In this document: one piece after another, positions 52,601 through 62,239 of the stretch | Layout: the number at the start of each line of letters is the position of its first letter | How positions within the stretch are numbered: the stretch's first letter is position 1 | Source of the DNA: Elmis aenea | Taxonomy: Eukaryota; Arthropoda; Insecta; Coleoptera; Elmidae | DNA length: 64,000 nt | Assembly: GCA_947652605.1 (NCBI GenBank) | Contig: OX393576.1 | Location: 65,200,966-65,264,965, forward strand | Direction of reading: 5' to 3' | Program-made: the position numbers and the translations under genes | Notes under the pieces: model-generated | Database searches by the model: none | What the model saw: the letters and a program-made list of their open reading frames with translations, nothing else | Told to the model about the DNA's origin: nothing

Positions 52601-55600
52601 ACGCGCAACGCGGGATCTAGCGGTGAAGTAGCCCCGGGAACATAAAGACACGGAACGTGCACCAAACGAAAGGTAATTTTTTGCGCAAAGAGAATTATAC
52701 TCGGATCTATTGGGTGCGGGCGCGAAGCGCGAGTAGTTTGATTACCAGTTTAATAGAATTTGAGAAGCATTTGGAGCGAGCGCGGAGCGCGAGTATTACG
52801 AATATGGATTTATTCTAATTTAAAAAGCAATAACGAGTGTTGTAAATAAAATTTGTACCGATCGATTAATCGCCTCCAAAAAAAGTGATGCGCCTGGCTC
52901 AGCGCGAGTAGTATGACTGTCAATTTTTTCCATTTTGAAAAGAAATTACGAGTATTGTAAATAAAAATTTGAGCCAATCGATTGTTCATCGACCCGCTTA
53001 GTTATAATCAATATATCTTGGAAACATAGACACTCGGAACGTGCACCAAACGAAAGGTAATTTTGTGCGCAAAGTTAATTATACTCGGATCTATTAAGTG
53101 CGAGCGCGAACCGCGAGTAGTTTGATTACCAATTTAATATAATTTGAGAAGCATTTGGAGCGAGCGCGGAGCGCGAGTATCACGAATATGGATTTATTCT
53201 AATTTAAAAAGCAATAACGAGTGTTGTAACTAAAACTTGAACCGATCGATTAATCGCCTCCAAAAAAAGTGACCCGCCTGGCTCAGCGCGAGTAGTATGA
53301 CTGTCGATTTTTTCAATTTTGAAAAGCAATTACGAGTATTGTAAATAAAAATTTAAGTTGAATTGATCGATTGATCATCGACCTGCTTAGTTATGATCAA
53401 TATATCTCGGGAACATAGCCACTGAACGTGCACCAAACGAAAGGTAATTTTTTGCGCAAAAAGAATTTTACGCGCAAAGAGAATTCTACGCGCAAGGCGG
53501 GATCTAGCGGTAAAGTAGCCCCGAAGGGGCTACGGAATCGCTAGTTGTAGACAATATCAAAGTAATATGATTTCATTATCTATGTCTCTATGTCAAGAAA
53601 AACATACAGGCAGACACTCGGAAGGAAAATTAAGTTTTTATTGAGAAATCTAAATAAAAGTAAGCAGTTCTAAGTTTACGTAAAATGCTTGAAAGTTGTC
53701 TTTATTTATAATTCTTTTATGATAATTTTTTTTATACATACAAAGTAGGTTTGGGAGCACTTAAGATTTACACTGTTTTTTCCCTTGTGTTCTTTCAAAA
53801 ATATAACCCTGACAGTGAGTTGCCCACGGCCAATTTAAAAAGAAGCTAATAAATAGCAAATTAATTGTTTGAAAAAAAAACGTGTTGTGATCCAGATTAA
53901 TAATTTTTTGCAAAATTTTGATTGGTTCTTCGTGGTAAAATGTGCCGGGAATATTATTTTTTAATCGTGGCTCTGATCTTACGAGCATATTTTAAAAAAT
54001 CTGCTGAAAACCAACAATATTTAGGAAATTTAAAGTATGCAAGTAGTGTAAAATTACTTCAGAGCGGTCCTTACCTGAAAACACGCTCCGTCAGATGTTG
54101 TAGCTTATTATTTCCTAGCGCCAGTTCACGAATTTGACAACCTGCCAAACTTTCCATTTCCAATATACTAACTTTCGAATCTAATACTTCCAGTTGACTG
54201 ATATTTTCATCTTTAAAATCTGCAAATAGAGTAATAAAATATAAATAAATCAATCCGAAAACCTGAATAAAAATGTTAGATGTAATTTATACCATAATAA
54301 ATTTAGCTCCATACAAACGTACAGGGTGAACAAAATTCGAATGTTTTACGGGGTATCTCGGTTACCGTAATAGTTAGCGAAAATCTGATGTAGGTCTCTT
54401 TGGCTATTTTTTGAGAAAAGAACGCCTGTGTAATCAGATTTCTTATACCACTTTCCATTTTGGCACTACAGACTAAAAATAAATTTTTATCATTTTTGAA
54501 AGTTTGCTTTAACATATATTTATTAATTAAAATAAAACAAAATGTTATTAACGTTTTTTATACAAATTTTATGCTTAATTTTAAAAAAAAACTATTTTTT
54601 TTAGCGACCTTGACTTTGGAGGTATGAAGTAAACATATATTTTTTTAAATAGAAACCCTAGTTGGCCATGAGTTTACATGAAACAGCGTTTTTTAGCATT
54701 CTCAAAAATATATAGGTAGTTTTATATACATATATGTTGCAAAAAATGACCGGAAAATAGCTAATTTGTAAAAGTTTCCTTATCAGATTTTCCCATGATT
54801 TCGTAAACAAGTGATGTTTGCAACTAATACACAACTAAACGTCATTTTATTTTAAAGTAAATTCTGCAGCAGCCGTTACGTTTTTGACACTTACAACGTA
54901 AATTTCTAACATATTGAACTTTTCAAAGTGTTCAAATTTAGGCATATTCACAATACCACAGTAAACCGTTATAAAATTCAAAGGAATACACGGATTTGCT
55001 TTAAAGTTGACAAATGTTGTTCGAAATGACATTTACTTGTTTATTAATTACAAACATCACTTGTTTACGAAATCATGGCAAACTTTAATAGTTAAATTTT
55101 CACAAAATTATATTAAACTATATATTTTTGAAAAACTAAAAATACGCTCTTGTATATAAAGTCATGGTCAACTAGGGTTTCCATTAAAAAAATATAAGTT
55201 TACCTACTTCATATCTCGAAGGTCAAGGTCGATGAAAAGAAATTAATTTTGGTTTTTATTTAAGCATAAAAATATATATAATAAACTTAGTGATAACATT
55301 TAGTTCTATTTTAATAAATAAAAAAGTTATAGCAAATTTTCCAAAATTGAAATTTATTATGTCAACAATTGTCCAAAAAACGTTTTTGTAAATCTTAATT
55401 GACATTTAGGTTACTTTAATCGGTTTTGAAGGTTGCGGAATCGGATTTTCTGACAAAAAGTCAATTTTTTTAAATGGAACTATGGTGGTACAAGCGGTTA
55501 TTTAAATGGAGCACCTTCTAACGAATCCATCGATACCAATAACTTGTATTTTCAGTAAGAGTCTGCTTCAAAAACTTCAAATTATTGTGAAGATTTATTA

Positions 55601-58600
55601 AGAGATCCTGTTAATCGCAGTACACTGTTGCGGTCATTTCCGGCGAAACCGGAAGTGAAATAATTGTGTGCATGTGCTCAAAAAGTCCGGTTTTATGCAA
55701 ATATCATATGTCTAAAATTTTATTTATCTAAAATCAAAACTAAAAAAAGGGGTATAATTCTTATTTCTACATATTTTGAATTTGTTACGGTTGCAAATGA
55801 TATCTAAAATTGGAATAATATGCGGCGCCCCTGTAGGCCAATGTCACGGCGACCTAGGGCGCCGTGGCGCATAGTTTGGGAATCAACGCATTAAATAATA
55901 CGGCTGGCTCCATTCCCTCTCCATTTTTTACTTTGCAAACTGTTGGCCATATGACCTTGCGTACGACATTCGGTTGTGAGTGATCTAGGATTTATCCAGC
56001 CCCACTCCGACGACAAACATTCCTCGCTACAATTATTGAGATTTCGTTACTAAAATGGCTTCTTGCAGTTAAAAACTAACACGTGCTGCGCAGCTAGCCA
56101 CACAAGCATTATCAAAACGCCTTGCTTTATACAGGTTTATTCGCGTCGTGAAATATGATTGAATAGGACAAAAGTGTTTTGATAAAGTGTCTAAAAACGT
56201 ATCAAATGAAATGTTTTCCAGTTGACTGTGAGTGAAACCGAACACTTGAAAAATGCTCGATCCACCAATACTACAGGTGCCGGCATCCAACCAGATAATC
56301 GGACTCTTTTTTCGTATATAAAAGTAAGTTGATACAATTTTTCACAAACTTTCTGATTTTATTAACAACGAAGAACTTGACTAATTTGAAAATGAAACTA
56401 AACCGTAAGATTATTAAAATAGCGAATTGGTTTAATTTGTAGCTACAGAGAGTGTGTTATACATAACTACATAAGCTATATTACATTATTTTCATTTTTC
56501 ATTTTTAAATTTAAAATTGTATTTAAAAGGTTCATATGAATATCACGAATAAGTTGTTTCTGTCTGATGTAGTATGTAAAAATATATGCGTATAATCTAA
56601 CGTAGATATGGTGCATTATTAATACTTTAAGTTTGGGGTTTTTAAAGATAATTACATTATCAATAAGAAAATGTAAAAATATATAGGTTGTTCCTTTAAA
56701 AAAACTGACTTATTCGTGTTTGAAGTTTGACTAAATGGACCGGGCATAAGGAACACCCTGTGTATTATTTTAAAATTTTAACTAGTCAAAAATCACTATG
56801 ACACTATTATCCAACAAATTTTCAAAGGAATTTCTTTTGACATAGCCAAGTTGTAAAATATCATAATTTTTCCTCCTGTTTCTGTCAAATTTTTTATAAA
56901 AACTTAAATAACTCAAAAACGACTGATTTTAGATAGGTAAAACCTATATATTTTTGAAAGAGAATTTAATTTTACATCTAAAAATTATAACATATACTGG
57001 GTGTTCTATGTAAAAAAACTGTGTATAGTTGAAAATAATTTAAGGTTATGTAGTAAATTACCACAAACAATTTTTGTATCAAACTTTTCTTTTGTAAAGT
57101 TGTCACAAGACGAGATATTGATCGGTTACGTTACTTTTTGTACACACTGTACCTATAACTCAATTTTAAAAACTGTGTTTTTAATTTGTTACTTTGCGTT
57201 TAATTTTTAGCGAAAAAAAGCTCAGTTTAGTTGAGAATAATTTAAATATAGCAATTTATGAACGCAAAACTTTTTTGCTACTTCACTAGTATTTTTATTA
57301 TTATTTCCGCGGAGATGGCCCCCTTTCGGGTTCCTGTACTGCGACCTATTGGTCTATTGTACCATCTGGTGATATCCCCCTAAAGAAGTCCTGTGTTTTT
57401 GAAAAACTCCAGGATTTTCTTTAAGGTTGTTTTTCTTAACTCTTCTTGGTTGGCTTTTTTCCATCCCTAGAAGTCTACGCCGATAGGGTTTGAATCCTTC
57501 ACACTGGCATATTATGTGAAGAGGAGTTTCTTCTTCTTCACCACATCCTCTGCATATATCGGTCTCTGAGAGCCCCATTATGTAGAAGTGTTTGTTTAGC
57601 CCACAGTGTCCTGCCACGAGTCCTGTGGCTGCTCTGATGTCTACTCTGCTCATCATGAGCATTTCTTATATCCTTTCTTTAGAGACCATTGACAGGATAA
57701 CCTTAGAATGGGCTTGTCGTGCAACTTTGTTCCAATGAGCATTATGCCCTTGTATTAAATTACAATTTTCTTATAGTTCATTCATATTATTATTACTATA
57801 TTTATATAAATTGTCTTTAATGTGTGCCCAAAACGAGATTTTGTTAATCTTCCAAAAATAAATTTATTAGGTTGTCTTCTTTCTGGGCAACGATTAAAAT
57901 AAGTTGCACTTGCAGCTTCAGAGTTATTATTATTTTGTATTCTATTCTAATATATCATACTTTTCGTAACATTCGTAAGCCATTTCGTGTTTTTAAGGTA
58001 CAAAAATTAAAACAATCAACAATTAAACGTGATTGTTTCTGTCAAATTATCGTTAAAACAACAGAATGACAGTTTGTTTTACTAGTTATATTCTTAATGA
58101 CATAAGCCTACTACTAGAAAAAAATAAAACATGAAAATTTACCTAAATTTTGCTATAATGTAAGGAAAATTTAAAACCAACCCCACATGATATATATCAT
58201 TGGAATGGGGAAAAATCCCGTTTCTCGTGAAACCACAGCCAACTATGGGTTCTATTTAAAACAAATACAATTTTGTCACAACTCGAATTTCGATTTATTT
58301 TCTGAAAAATTGCCTACGCCACTGCATTTTTATCAAAAAAGTGCCTGTAGAACGTCAAAATTATTTTGCTTTATTTTCATAAACAAATGAGATATAGTCA
58401 TAGTCGAAAAATCGAGTTATCGGTGATAACTCGAAAAGAAAACAAAGGCTATAATAACCAATTTTAGTTTTCACTTTTAACTTTTTCTCGAAAAAAGAGA
58501 TCGAAGAAGCCGGGTGCGTTTTTCGATACCTCTTATGGTGCCTGTCCACGTGAGAGTAAACAACTCTCGATAGCAGCGTCGCCAAGGATACAGCCAATCA

Positions 58601-59330
58601 CGAGTTACTCTCAGGGGCTGTATCCTTGGCGACGCTGCTATCGAGAGTAGTTTACTCTCACGTAGACAGGCACCCTTATAGTTACTGAGATTCCCTATGA
58701 AAACATCGAAATTTGCCCACCCTGTAGGTACATGAATTGCAGTGAAATAACTATAAGTATAAGTCTTTTTCATATACAAACAACTTGATCATTAGTGACG
58801 GTAGAACAAGCCAAACTTTGCAAAAGTTAAATTAGCTAATTCACGTCATTTGGTTGTCTTCCTAGTATAACAATATTCCTACGTAAATATGGAAACTTAC
58901 TGCAGCATAGGGAATCTGGTAAAATTAACCATCGTACACAATATATCCAAGCTTTTGCTCCCGCATCTATTGAATTATTCAAGTTGATCTGTATTTATGA
59001 TAAGACGACATATACTTCATGGTTTTAACTTCACGTAAAAGCTTTCGCCGTACATGCATAAAGCTGGCGACAGTCCCTTCGTGGCACCGTTTTAAATATG
59101 TTAAGCCGAACATGAATGATATTATTTAAACAGTAGACGTACGTACACACGTGTGTTAAGCTTACCCGGAAATTTGTACAGCGGCACCGACAAACAGCTC
59201 ACGGACTTAAAATTGGGGTCTTGTTGGTCCACGGAGCATGAACACATGGAATTAAAGTTGCAGCTTGTATAAAGCAAACTAGAGTTGTTCACGGTTCCAA
59301 TCAATATCGAATACCATACTACCACTGCAT
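31654..59330 (-). CDS. chp: chaoptin or chaoptin-like leucine-rich-repeat adhesion protein, 5' end missing
   Basis: Chaoptin is a GPI-anchored cell-surface adhesion protein of insect photoreceptors, needed for microvilli. Exons on the minus strand: 59330-59166, 54219-54075, 39775-39665, 36688-33627 and 31964-31654. All junctions are GT-AG with matching phases and give 1264 codons; Drosophila chaoptin is about 1300. The first seen exon has a hydrophobic run (AVVVWYSILIG) and an LRRNT-like CNFNSMCSCS...VSC cap. The later exons are a near-continuous array of LxxLxLxxN repeats, of the order of forty, mostly in the 3062-bp exon. The last exon has the LRRCT cap FRCGCHLSWLGHWLRRW and ends in SSVTFIYLLYTIFILS, a hydrophobic tail suited to GPI attachment. 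The first exon enters in phase 1, so the start codon lies upstream and was not found. Introns are 4.9, 14.3, 3.0 and 1.7 kb. A chaoptin paralogue cannot be excluded. Confidence 0.88.
31965..32724. other. chaoptin intron, AT-rich stretch
   Basis: No gene or clear repeat is seen. It is AT-rich intronic sequence between the last exon and the foldback starting at 32725. Confidence 0.5.
32725..33590. repeat. foldback element in chaoptin last intron (CAGGGTGTTTCTTAAA family)
   Basis: The left tip is ACAGGGTGTTTCTTAAATATTG. The arms carry the same body as the direct copies at 11848-12600 and meet around an inner palindrome (33150-33355) that includes TTCATTTTGGTGGTTACCA and its complement. The right arm fades near 33590, just short of the splice donor at 33626, and has no clear outer tip. 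It is non-coding. Confidence 0.78.
36743..37190. repeat. single-arm GGGTGGCCTATTTTC element carrying a nested insertion
   Basis: The tip ACAGGGTGGCCTATTTTCGATG and box ATCTCGGTTATTATTGGAGATAG open a body also seen at 14740-15010. The body is interrupted after AGATTTTTGATAT by the insertion at 36867-37073 and resumes after a second AGATTTTTGATAT. It lies in chaoptin intron 36689-39664. Confidence 0.8.
36867..37073. mobile_element. short insertion with 13-bp target duplication and an 86-bp-arm palindrome
   Basis: The insertion is flanked by perfect 13-bp repeats AGATTTTTGATAT (36854-36866 and 37074-37086). 36867-37039 is a palindrome with 86-bp arms, two mismatches and one central base. It is followed by a 34-bp tail containing CCGCGAAAGCCTAAAGAATAAA. 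A diverged relative with the same start words and tail is at about 40911-41046, flanked by imperfect 13-14-bp repeats. Variable-length duplications and a shared 3' tail suggest retroposition. The palindrome core contains GACC...GGTCGAAACGTC, reminiscent of a hammerhead ribozyme core such as those of Penelope-like elements; this link is inference. Confidence 0.75.
37560..38350. repeat. foldback element in chaoptin intron
   Basis: Arms of about 320 bp (37640-37960 and 38030-38350) share the words TGACGTTTTTCTCCGGA, CTTTGCACCATTTTACTTGCAAAGGATGC, GTTTTGGCC-type and ACGATACG. A single-arm relative is at 61550-61870. The ORF at 37694-37903 is only this repeat. Confidence 0.8.
38351..39664. other. 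chaoptin intron, no further feature seen
   Basis: AT-rich intronic sequence upstream of the 111-bp LRR exon (39775-39665). I recognise no gene, RNA or repeat. Confidence 0.45.
40040..41190. repeat. diverged dispersed copy of the 1.075-kb tandem unit
   Basis: Blocks matching the 19.5-22.5 kb array occur in the same order: TTTTGCATTTATTGAAAG, ATAAGATCAGCT, AGGAGATAGATTTATTATCGGACGTT, and later AAGATTTTTACAAACTATGGAGAC. The copy is much more diverged than the three tandem ones and is interrupted by the insertion at about 40911-41046. Confidence 0.65.
40911..41046. mobile_element. diverged relative of the 13-bp-duplication insertion
   Basis: It starts with CAATCTTCGTTCCCGGGTTTG and ends with GGCCGCGAAAGCCTAAAGAATAAAA, as at 36867-37073, but only one arm of the palindrome is present. 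The flanks AGCTACAAAAAT (40899-) and AGCTATAAAAAT (41047-) look like an aged target duplication. The inner core is more degenerate (GACC...GGTTGAAACGTC on the minus strand). Confidence 0.65.
42278..45420 (+). mobile_element. degenerate Jockey-type LINE, interrupted by a hAT-like element
   Basis: Pieces of one LINE ORF2 appear in order. The endonuclease end is near 42300-42430 (TYWPTDPNKIPDLIDFFIVKNI). The linker is 42446-42724 and the RT N-terminus is 43090-43220. RT palm blocks include IFLDVAQAFDKVWHDG and SGVPQGSVLGP (43240-43470), and FADD is at 43527-43538. The C-terminal KYLGITLDAKLRW...LQLWG-type domain runs to the stop at 45394 (44897-45394). Stops and frameshifts occur throughout, so it is dead. 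The 5' end is truncated. The order and the HVNVEAIQLLDTTGSVRRL end fit the Jockey clade. It sits sense to the window and antisense to chaoptin, whose 14.3-kb intron contains it. Confidence 0.88.
43686..44870. mobile_element. hAT-like non-autonomous transposon nested in the LINE, perfect 8-bp target duplication
   Basis: The element runs CAGGGACTGAGAACGGAACG ... TTTTCGTTTTTAGTCCCTG. It is flanked by aagagaat at 43678-43685 and 44871-44878. The inverted ends are followed by GAACGAAAACG-rich subterminal repeats, and both sides carry AACCGGTTTTAACCG. The 1185-bp interior has no transposase ORF. Removing it would rejoin the LINE reading, which shows it inserted after the LINE. Confidence 0.92.
45421..46631. 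other. chaoptin intron, LINE 3' remnant and AT-rich sequence
   Basis: The first ~200 bases probably belong to the LINE 3' UTR, though no clear poly-A end is visible. The remainder is AT-rich, without a recognisable gene or repeat. Confidence 0.4.
46632..47263. repeat. foldback element (ACAGGTTGGTCCACAT family, second copy)
   Basis: The tips ACAGGTTGGTCCACATAG and ATGTGGACCACCCTGTA and the GGTAGGAGC / CTTTTACCGTTAAAGAGAT boxes match the kraken-intron foldback at 27307-28064. Its arms are slightly shorter, and the centre has lost sequence relative to that copy. Confidence 0.85.
47270..47930 (-). pseudogene. LINE reverse transcriptase C-terminal fragment
   Basis: On the minus strand 47897-47562 reads as a thumb/connection segment (FLGRLSCKLPVLTKILIYKSILPPHFVYCSSILFL, then RLQKLQNRAMRIILHCSRYT). 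47515-47270 continues as DIHNYPVRNCKDF and KNSLFNEAL-like text to a YIKEKF end. The two parts are in different frames, with stops between. This arrangement is typical of the region after the RT palm in CR1/Jockey-like LINEs. It directly abuts the foldback at 46632-47263. Confidence 0.8.
48027..49440. repeat. CpG-rich tandem repeats, ~412-bp unit plus a related shorter unit
   Basis: The motif TACTAACGAAA(C/T)AAGGAAT(A/C)GAGTTT recurs at about 48035, 48447 and 48857. This gives two full units of about 410-416 bp and a truncated third ending near 49050. Each has a GCGCGCACGCGC-type stretch at its edge. From 49050 to 49440 a related unit, with ACTAACGAACGTCGAA and GTGCACGCTCCGGACC, occurs twice; its relatives recur at 51165-51480. 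The stretch is far more GC- and CpG-rich than the rest of the window. ORFs of 76 aa (48437-48207 and 48849-48619, minus strand) match because of the repeat and resemble no family I know. Confidence 0.85.
49597..49772. repeat. short tandem repeat, ~44-bp unit, four copies
   Basis: The unit AACCTAGAAATTGAAGTATG TCAA followed by TACTGTCAAACTGACAGCAT is repeated three times with small changes. A fourth copy ends in TCTGTCAAACTTTGACAAC. Confidence 0.85.
49817..49995 (+). mobile_element. candidate tRNA-derived SINE head
   Basis: 49821-49835 resembles an A box (TAGCCGGGTGG) and 49865-49875 is a good B box (GGTTCGAATCC), with tRNA-like spacing. The middle can be read as an anticodon arm with loop TTCACAA. 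An acceptor stem does not form, so this is not a working tRNA. A non-tRNA body follows to about 49995. No second copy was found in the window, so the family status is unproven. Confidence 0.55.
50420..50862. repeat. foldback/MITE-like element with ~55-bp inverted ends
   Basis: The left end has AAGTCCGCGTTTACAATGAACG, then GTAGATAACAGATAGTAGATAGTG. The right end is its complement, finishing CGTTCATTGTGAACGCGGACTAA. The ~320-bp interior is AT-rich and non-coding. No clear target duplication is seen. Confidence 0.75.
50975..53548. repeat. tandem array of ~384-bp units with GCGC hairpin motifs and a Helitron-like 3' end
   Basis: The phrase GTGCACCAAACGAAAGGTAA recurs at about 51791, 52173, 52657, 53041 and 53429, spaced about 384 bp apart except for one longer unit. 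Each unit carries two GCGAGCGCGAAGCGCGAG-type hairpin boxes, GACCCGCCTGGCTCAGCGCG and a CCAATCGATTGATCAT-type segment. An older partial unit starts at 50975. The last unit ends GCGGGATCTAGCGG, then the hairpin GTAGCCCCGAAGGGGCTAC (53514-53532), then GGAATCGCTAG. The hairpin and CTAG spacing resembles Helitron ends. 52610-52640 holds an internal version of this end. Confidence 0.75.
54320..55460. repeat. foldback region in chaoptin intron 54220-59165
   Basis: A tip ACAGGGTGAACAAAATTCG and box GGGTATCTCGGTTACCGTAATAG open the region at 54320. Arms at about 54540-54830 and 55040-55300 are reverse complements, sharing GACCTTGAC, AGTAAACATATATTTTTTTAA, AACCCTAGTTG and CATGATTTCGTAAACAAGTGATG. A partial relative of the arm is at about 16200-16300 in the GST intron. 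Confidence 0.75.
55461..56689. other. chaoptin intron, unassigned
   Basis: No gene is recognised. 55820-55880 has a GC-rich patch (GGCGCCCCTGTAGGCC ... CTAGGGCGCCGTGGCGC) that resembles the end of an old mobile element. The minus-strand ORF at 56290-56069 (73 aa) has no family I know. The rest is AT-rich. Confidence 0.4.
56690..57160. repeat. single-arm repeat, reverse relative of 622-1135
   Basis: It shares, in reverse complement, the words GTGTATAGTTGAAAATAATTT, AGTAAATTACCACAAACAA, TGTCACAAGACGAGATATTGATC and GTTACGTTACTTTTTGTACAC with the left part of the mask intron 2 repeat. An inner tip near 56745 reads AGGAACACCCTGTG. Confidence 0.75.
57300..57700 (-). pseudogene. LINE 3'-terminal (RNase H-distal) fragment
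   Basis: On the minus strand it reads RAATGLVAGHCGLNKHFYIMGL, then a Cys/His block CRGCGEEEETPLHIICQC and a KPYRRRLLG end. This is the conserved C-terminal zinc-knuckle-like module that follows RNase H in several insect LINEs. About 100 codons remain without the upstream domains, so it is a truncated remnant. Confidence 0.75.
58537..58674. mobile_element. 138-bp hairpin MITE with 5-bp flanking repeat
   Basis: The element is an almost perfect inverted repeat with 59-bp arms, from GGTGCCTGTCCACGTGAGAG to its complement, around a 20-base centre. It is flanked by cttat at 58532-58536 and 58675-58679. It is more GC-rich than its surroundings and the arms differ at only a few positions, which suggests a recent insertion. 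No transposase is present. Confidence 0.85.
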
Positions 59331-59784
59331 CTGCAAACAAATAAAATTTTCATTAAACAGGACGAAATTCAGCCGATAGCGGTCGGGTAACTTGTAAATT
59401 TTTTTCGTTAATTGCCTCAAAAGTTTTTAAAGTTGATTAAAATTAACGACTATTATTTTATATACGGGATGCGCAAAAGTATAGAAACAAATACCTAAAA
59501 TACTATTGCAGATATAGCAAATAAATTTTGTATCTGTTATGGTGTTTTTCAGATTCGATGAAAACATTAAGGTTGCAGTACGACTTCCGGTTCAACCGGA
59601 AACGGACTCAAACTTTGAAGTTTTAAATGGAATACTCTGTATATTTTTACATTTTTGGATTCCTCTTTCAATTTACTTTTTAAATGTTTCAGGTTATATG
59701 GGTCTAAAGTGAACCGTTTTCGTTTAATTTACATTTTTATGAAAATTTTAAGCGATACAGGACTTTCAGTTTTTTTTAACATTT

Positions 59785-60950
59785 AAATTCTTTGAAAAGG
59801 CAGTAGACTATCGCTTGAAAATTCGATTAATAATAGATTAGTTAACACTTTGCGCTAGCTACATTTAAACAATATTATACAGGGCGTTTTTTACGCTTCG
59901 TCAAACTTGTGAAACTTTAAACATCGATAACTCAATTTTCTTAAATACAACATCCTATATGTTTTTACATAGTCTTGTACAAAATTTGATTGTCTTTCAA
60001 AAACATTAACCATGTTTTATACCTAAAACTGATATTTTTCGAGATATCGCGATTTTATTGTAAATTATTAGGGTGGCGTAATATTTTCGAGTAGGCTATG
60101 AAGGTAGACAGCGGTAATTTTAAAACAATTGAAAGATAAAAACAAGAAAGGTATAATATTATATTTTCCTTTCGAATCTTCCAATTTTTTTATAAAGGTG
60201 ATGTAATTTTACCAATCTTTAAATCGTGGTTTCTTATCAGGGCCACAATATTTTTCATGTAATTGATTTTGATCGTTTGCAAAGTCTTAAAAATCGATTG
60301 ATAATGTATTAAGTACGCGAAAAGAACGCTGTTTAAACAAAAGTTACTGACCAGTCTTATGTTATAATTTAAAAAAACGGTTAGGGTTGAAACCGTTTCC
60401 GGTTCAACCAAAAATCATACTGAAGAAACACAAAAAATTATATAGGATTTAGTGATTGTCCCATCACACTGGTCCAACGAATAAATGCATAATTTAAAGA
60501 AACCTCGATTTAAACGTAAAATTGGTAAAATCACATTAACATTATTAGAAATGTCGAAAATAAGAGATGAAAAGATAATATTATAACTTTCTTGTTTTTA
60601 TATTTCAATTGTTTCAAAATTACCGCTGTCTACCTTCATAGCCTACTCGATAATATTACGTTGCCCGAATAATTTACAATAAAATCGCAATATCTCAAAA
60701 AATATTAGTTTTAGGTATAAAACATGATTAATGTTTTTGAAAGACAATCAAATTTTCTACAAGACTATGTAAAAACAAATAGGATGTTGTATTTAAAAAA
60801 ATTGAGTTATCGATGTTAAAGTTTCACAAGTTTGACCAAGAGTAAAAAAACTTTGTATAATATTTTTTAAATATAGCTAGCGCAAATTGTTAATTAATCT
60901 ATTGTCAATCGAATTTTTAAACGATATTGTAGCCTTTTCAAAGGTTTACA
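59785..60950. repeat. large foldback upstream of the first visible chaoptin exon
   Basis: The left arm (about 59785-60170) and right arm (about 60590-60950) are reverse complements. They share TAGCTAGCGC-type ends, TTGTGAAACTTTAA, ACATAGTCTTGT, GATTGTCTTTCAAAAACATTAA and GGCTATGAAGGTAGACAGCGG. The centre (60170-60590) is single copy. An earlier repeat-like stretch with ACTCTGTATATTTTTACA lies at 59630-59700. Confidence 0.75.
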
Positions 60951-61245
60951 ATTGAATGGTTTTTGATGAACGGTAAATGATATGGGGTGCGGAAAATTAT
61001 TGCTCGAAAACAATTGCTCGAATACAATTATTGCTTGAATAACAATTCCTCCAAAGGAAATGGCTCGAAATAATAAAAAAATACAAAATGTTTTATAAAT
61101 ACAAAATAATTAAGTGTACAAGAAAAGTTGTTTACATTTGTTGACACTTAAAAAAATGTATTTAAATTTATTTACAAATACATGAACAATTACTCAATTT
61201 GTTGTTGAGATAAACACTATAAATATTTGAAAATATTATACAGAG

Positions 61246-61972
61246 TGTCCCAGTTAACGTGAACAGCATGGGGATTTCGTAAACGGTAAGGGATACAGAG
61301 TTGGTTAAATGGGTGAGAATGGTCTATGATTTAAGAGCAACTATTCCATAAACAAAATCTTGAAAAAATGTACAGTTTTTGCGCAATTCGTAAAAAAGTG
61401 ACGTTTTCGATTGTTGCCTTTAACTTGCTTATTTAAAATCATACCCAAAATATTTTTCGACATTATTAGGACTTTTTTTTGCGTAGAATTAAAATTAGTT
61501 AATAAATTTTACCTAAAATATACCACAACTTCTCAAATCATAGCGCTTATGCAGGGGTTTCGTTTGTGACGTTTTTCTCCGGATCCGTTTAAGATGTTTT
61601 CGAAAACTTTGCACCATTGTACTTGCAAAGGATGCGCGAATTGGTAAATAGAATAATTTCGATTTTATCTCTGACGGTTTCAGGGCCAACGCGATCGCAA
61701 AAATTACCTTTATTATTCAACTTTTCAGTTTCTCCCCTATGTTTCCGGAGGAAATGGCCAGTGGCACGTTTAACTTTGGAAAACATTTAGTTTTTATGTT
61801 ATTGATGGATTGATGCAATGAACACAGCCATAATCGATTTTAGCGACAACATATCGTTACCCTTCCTGGTCAGAAAGGGGAACAATTTATCTAATTTAAA
61901 CTTCTTTGTATTCTAGCTCTTACCATTTACGAAATCCCAATAGTGGACCCAAATGTGGACCACCCTGTATAA
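61246..61972. repeat. three abutting single-arm repeats
   Basis: 61246-61530 opens with ACAGAGTGTCCCAG and the GGGGATTTCGTAAACGGTAAGGGATAC box and matches the mask intron 4 family. 61550-61870 matches one arm of the foldback at 37560-38350. 61870-61972 is one end of the ACAGGGTGGTCCACAT family, finishing GGACCACCCTGTAT. Confidence 0.7.
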
Positions 61973-62239
61973 GATCGATACTTCATAAAGATCTGTTTTT
62001 GAACTTGCGATTACGTGGATTAATCCACTATAGCCGTTTATTTTTGAAGCAGTTTTATATCATCTGCAGAGATTTTATTACATTTGACACTAACGAAAGT
62101 TCATTACGACGAAAATGAAGTTCGCTGTTGAACTCAAAACAACGACCGATGTGACCTGCAATTGATTGATAATTATTTTCATTTTGAAAGCAGCTGAGGC
62201 AGTGCAGTTGCATGCAGTTTTAATATTTTACAACCTCCA

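Noticed and set aside
50975..53548. CRISPR-like array
   Set aside because: Units are ~384 bp with no short-repeat/spacer pattern, and the host is eukaryotic.
56069..56290. Minus-strand 73-aa ORF as a transposase fragment
   Set aside because: I could see no motif linking it to any transposase family.
57001..57210. 69-aa ORF
   Set aside because: It overlaps the end of a dispersed repeat related to 622-1135 and has no domain.
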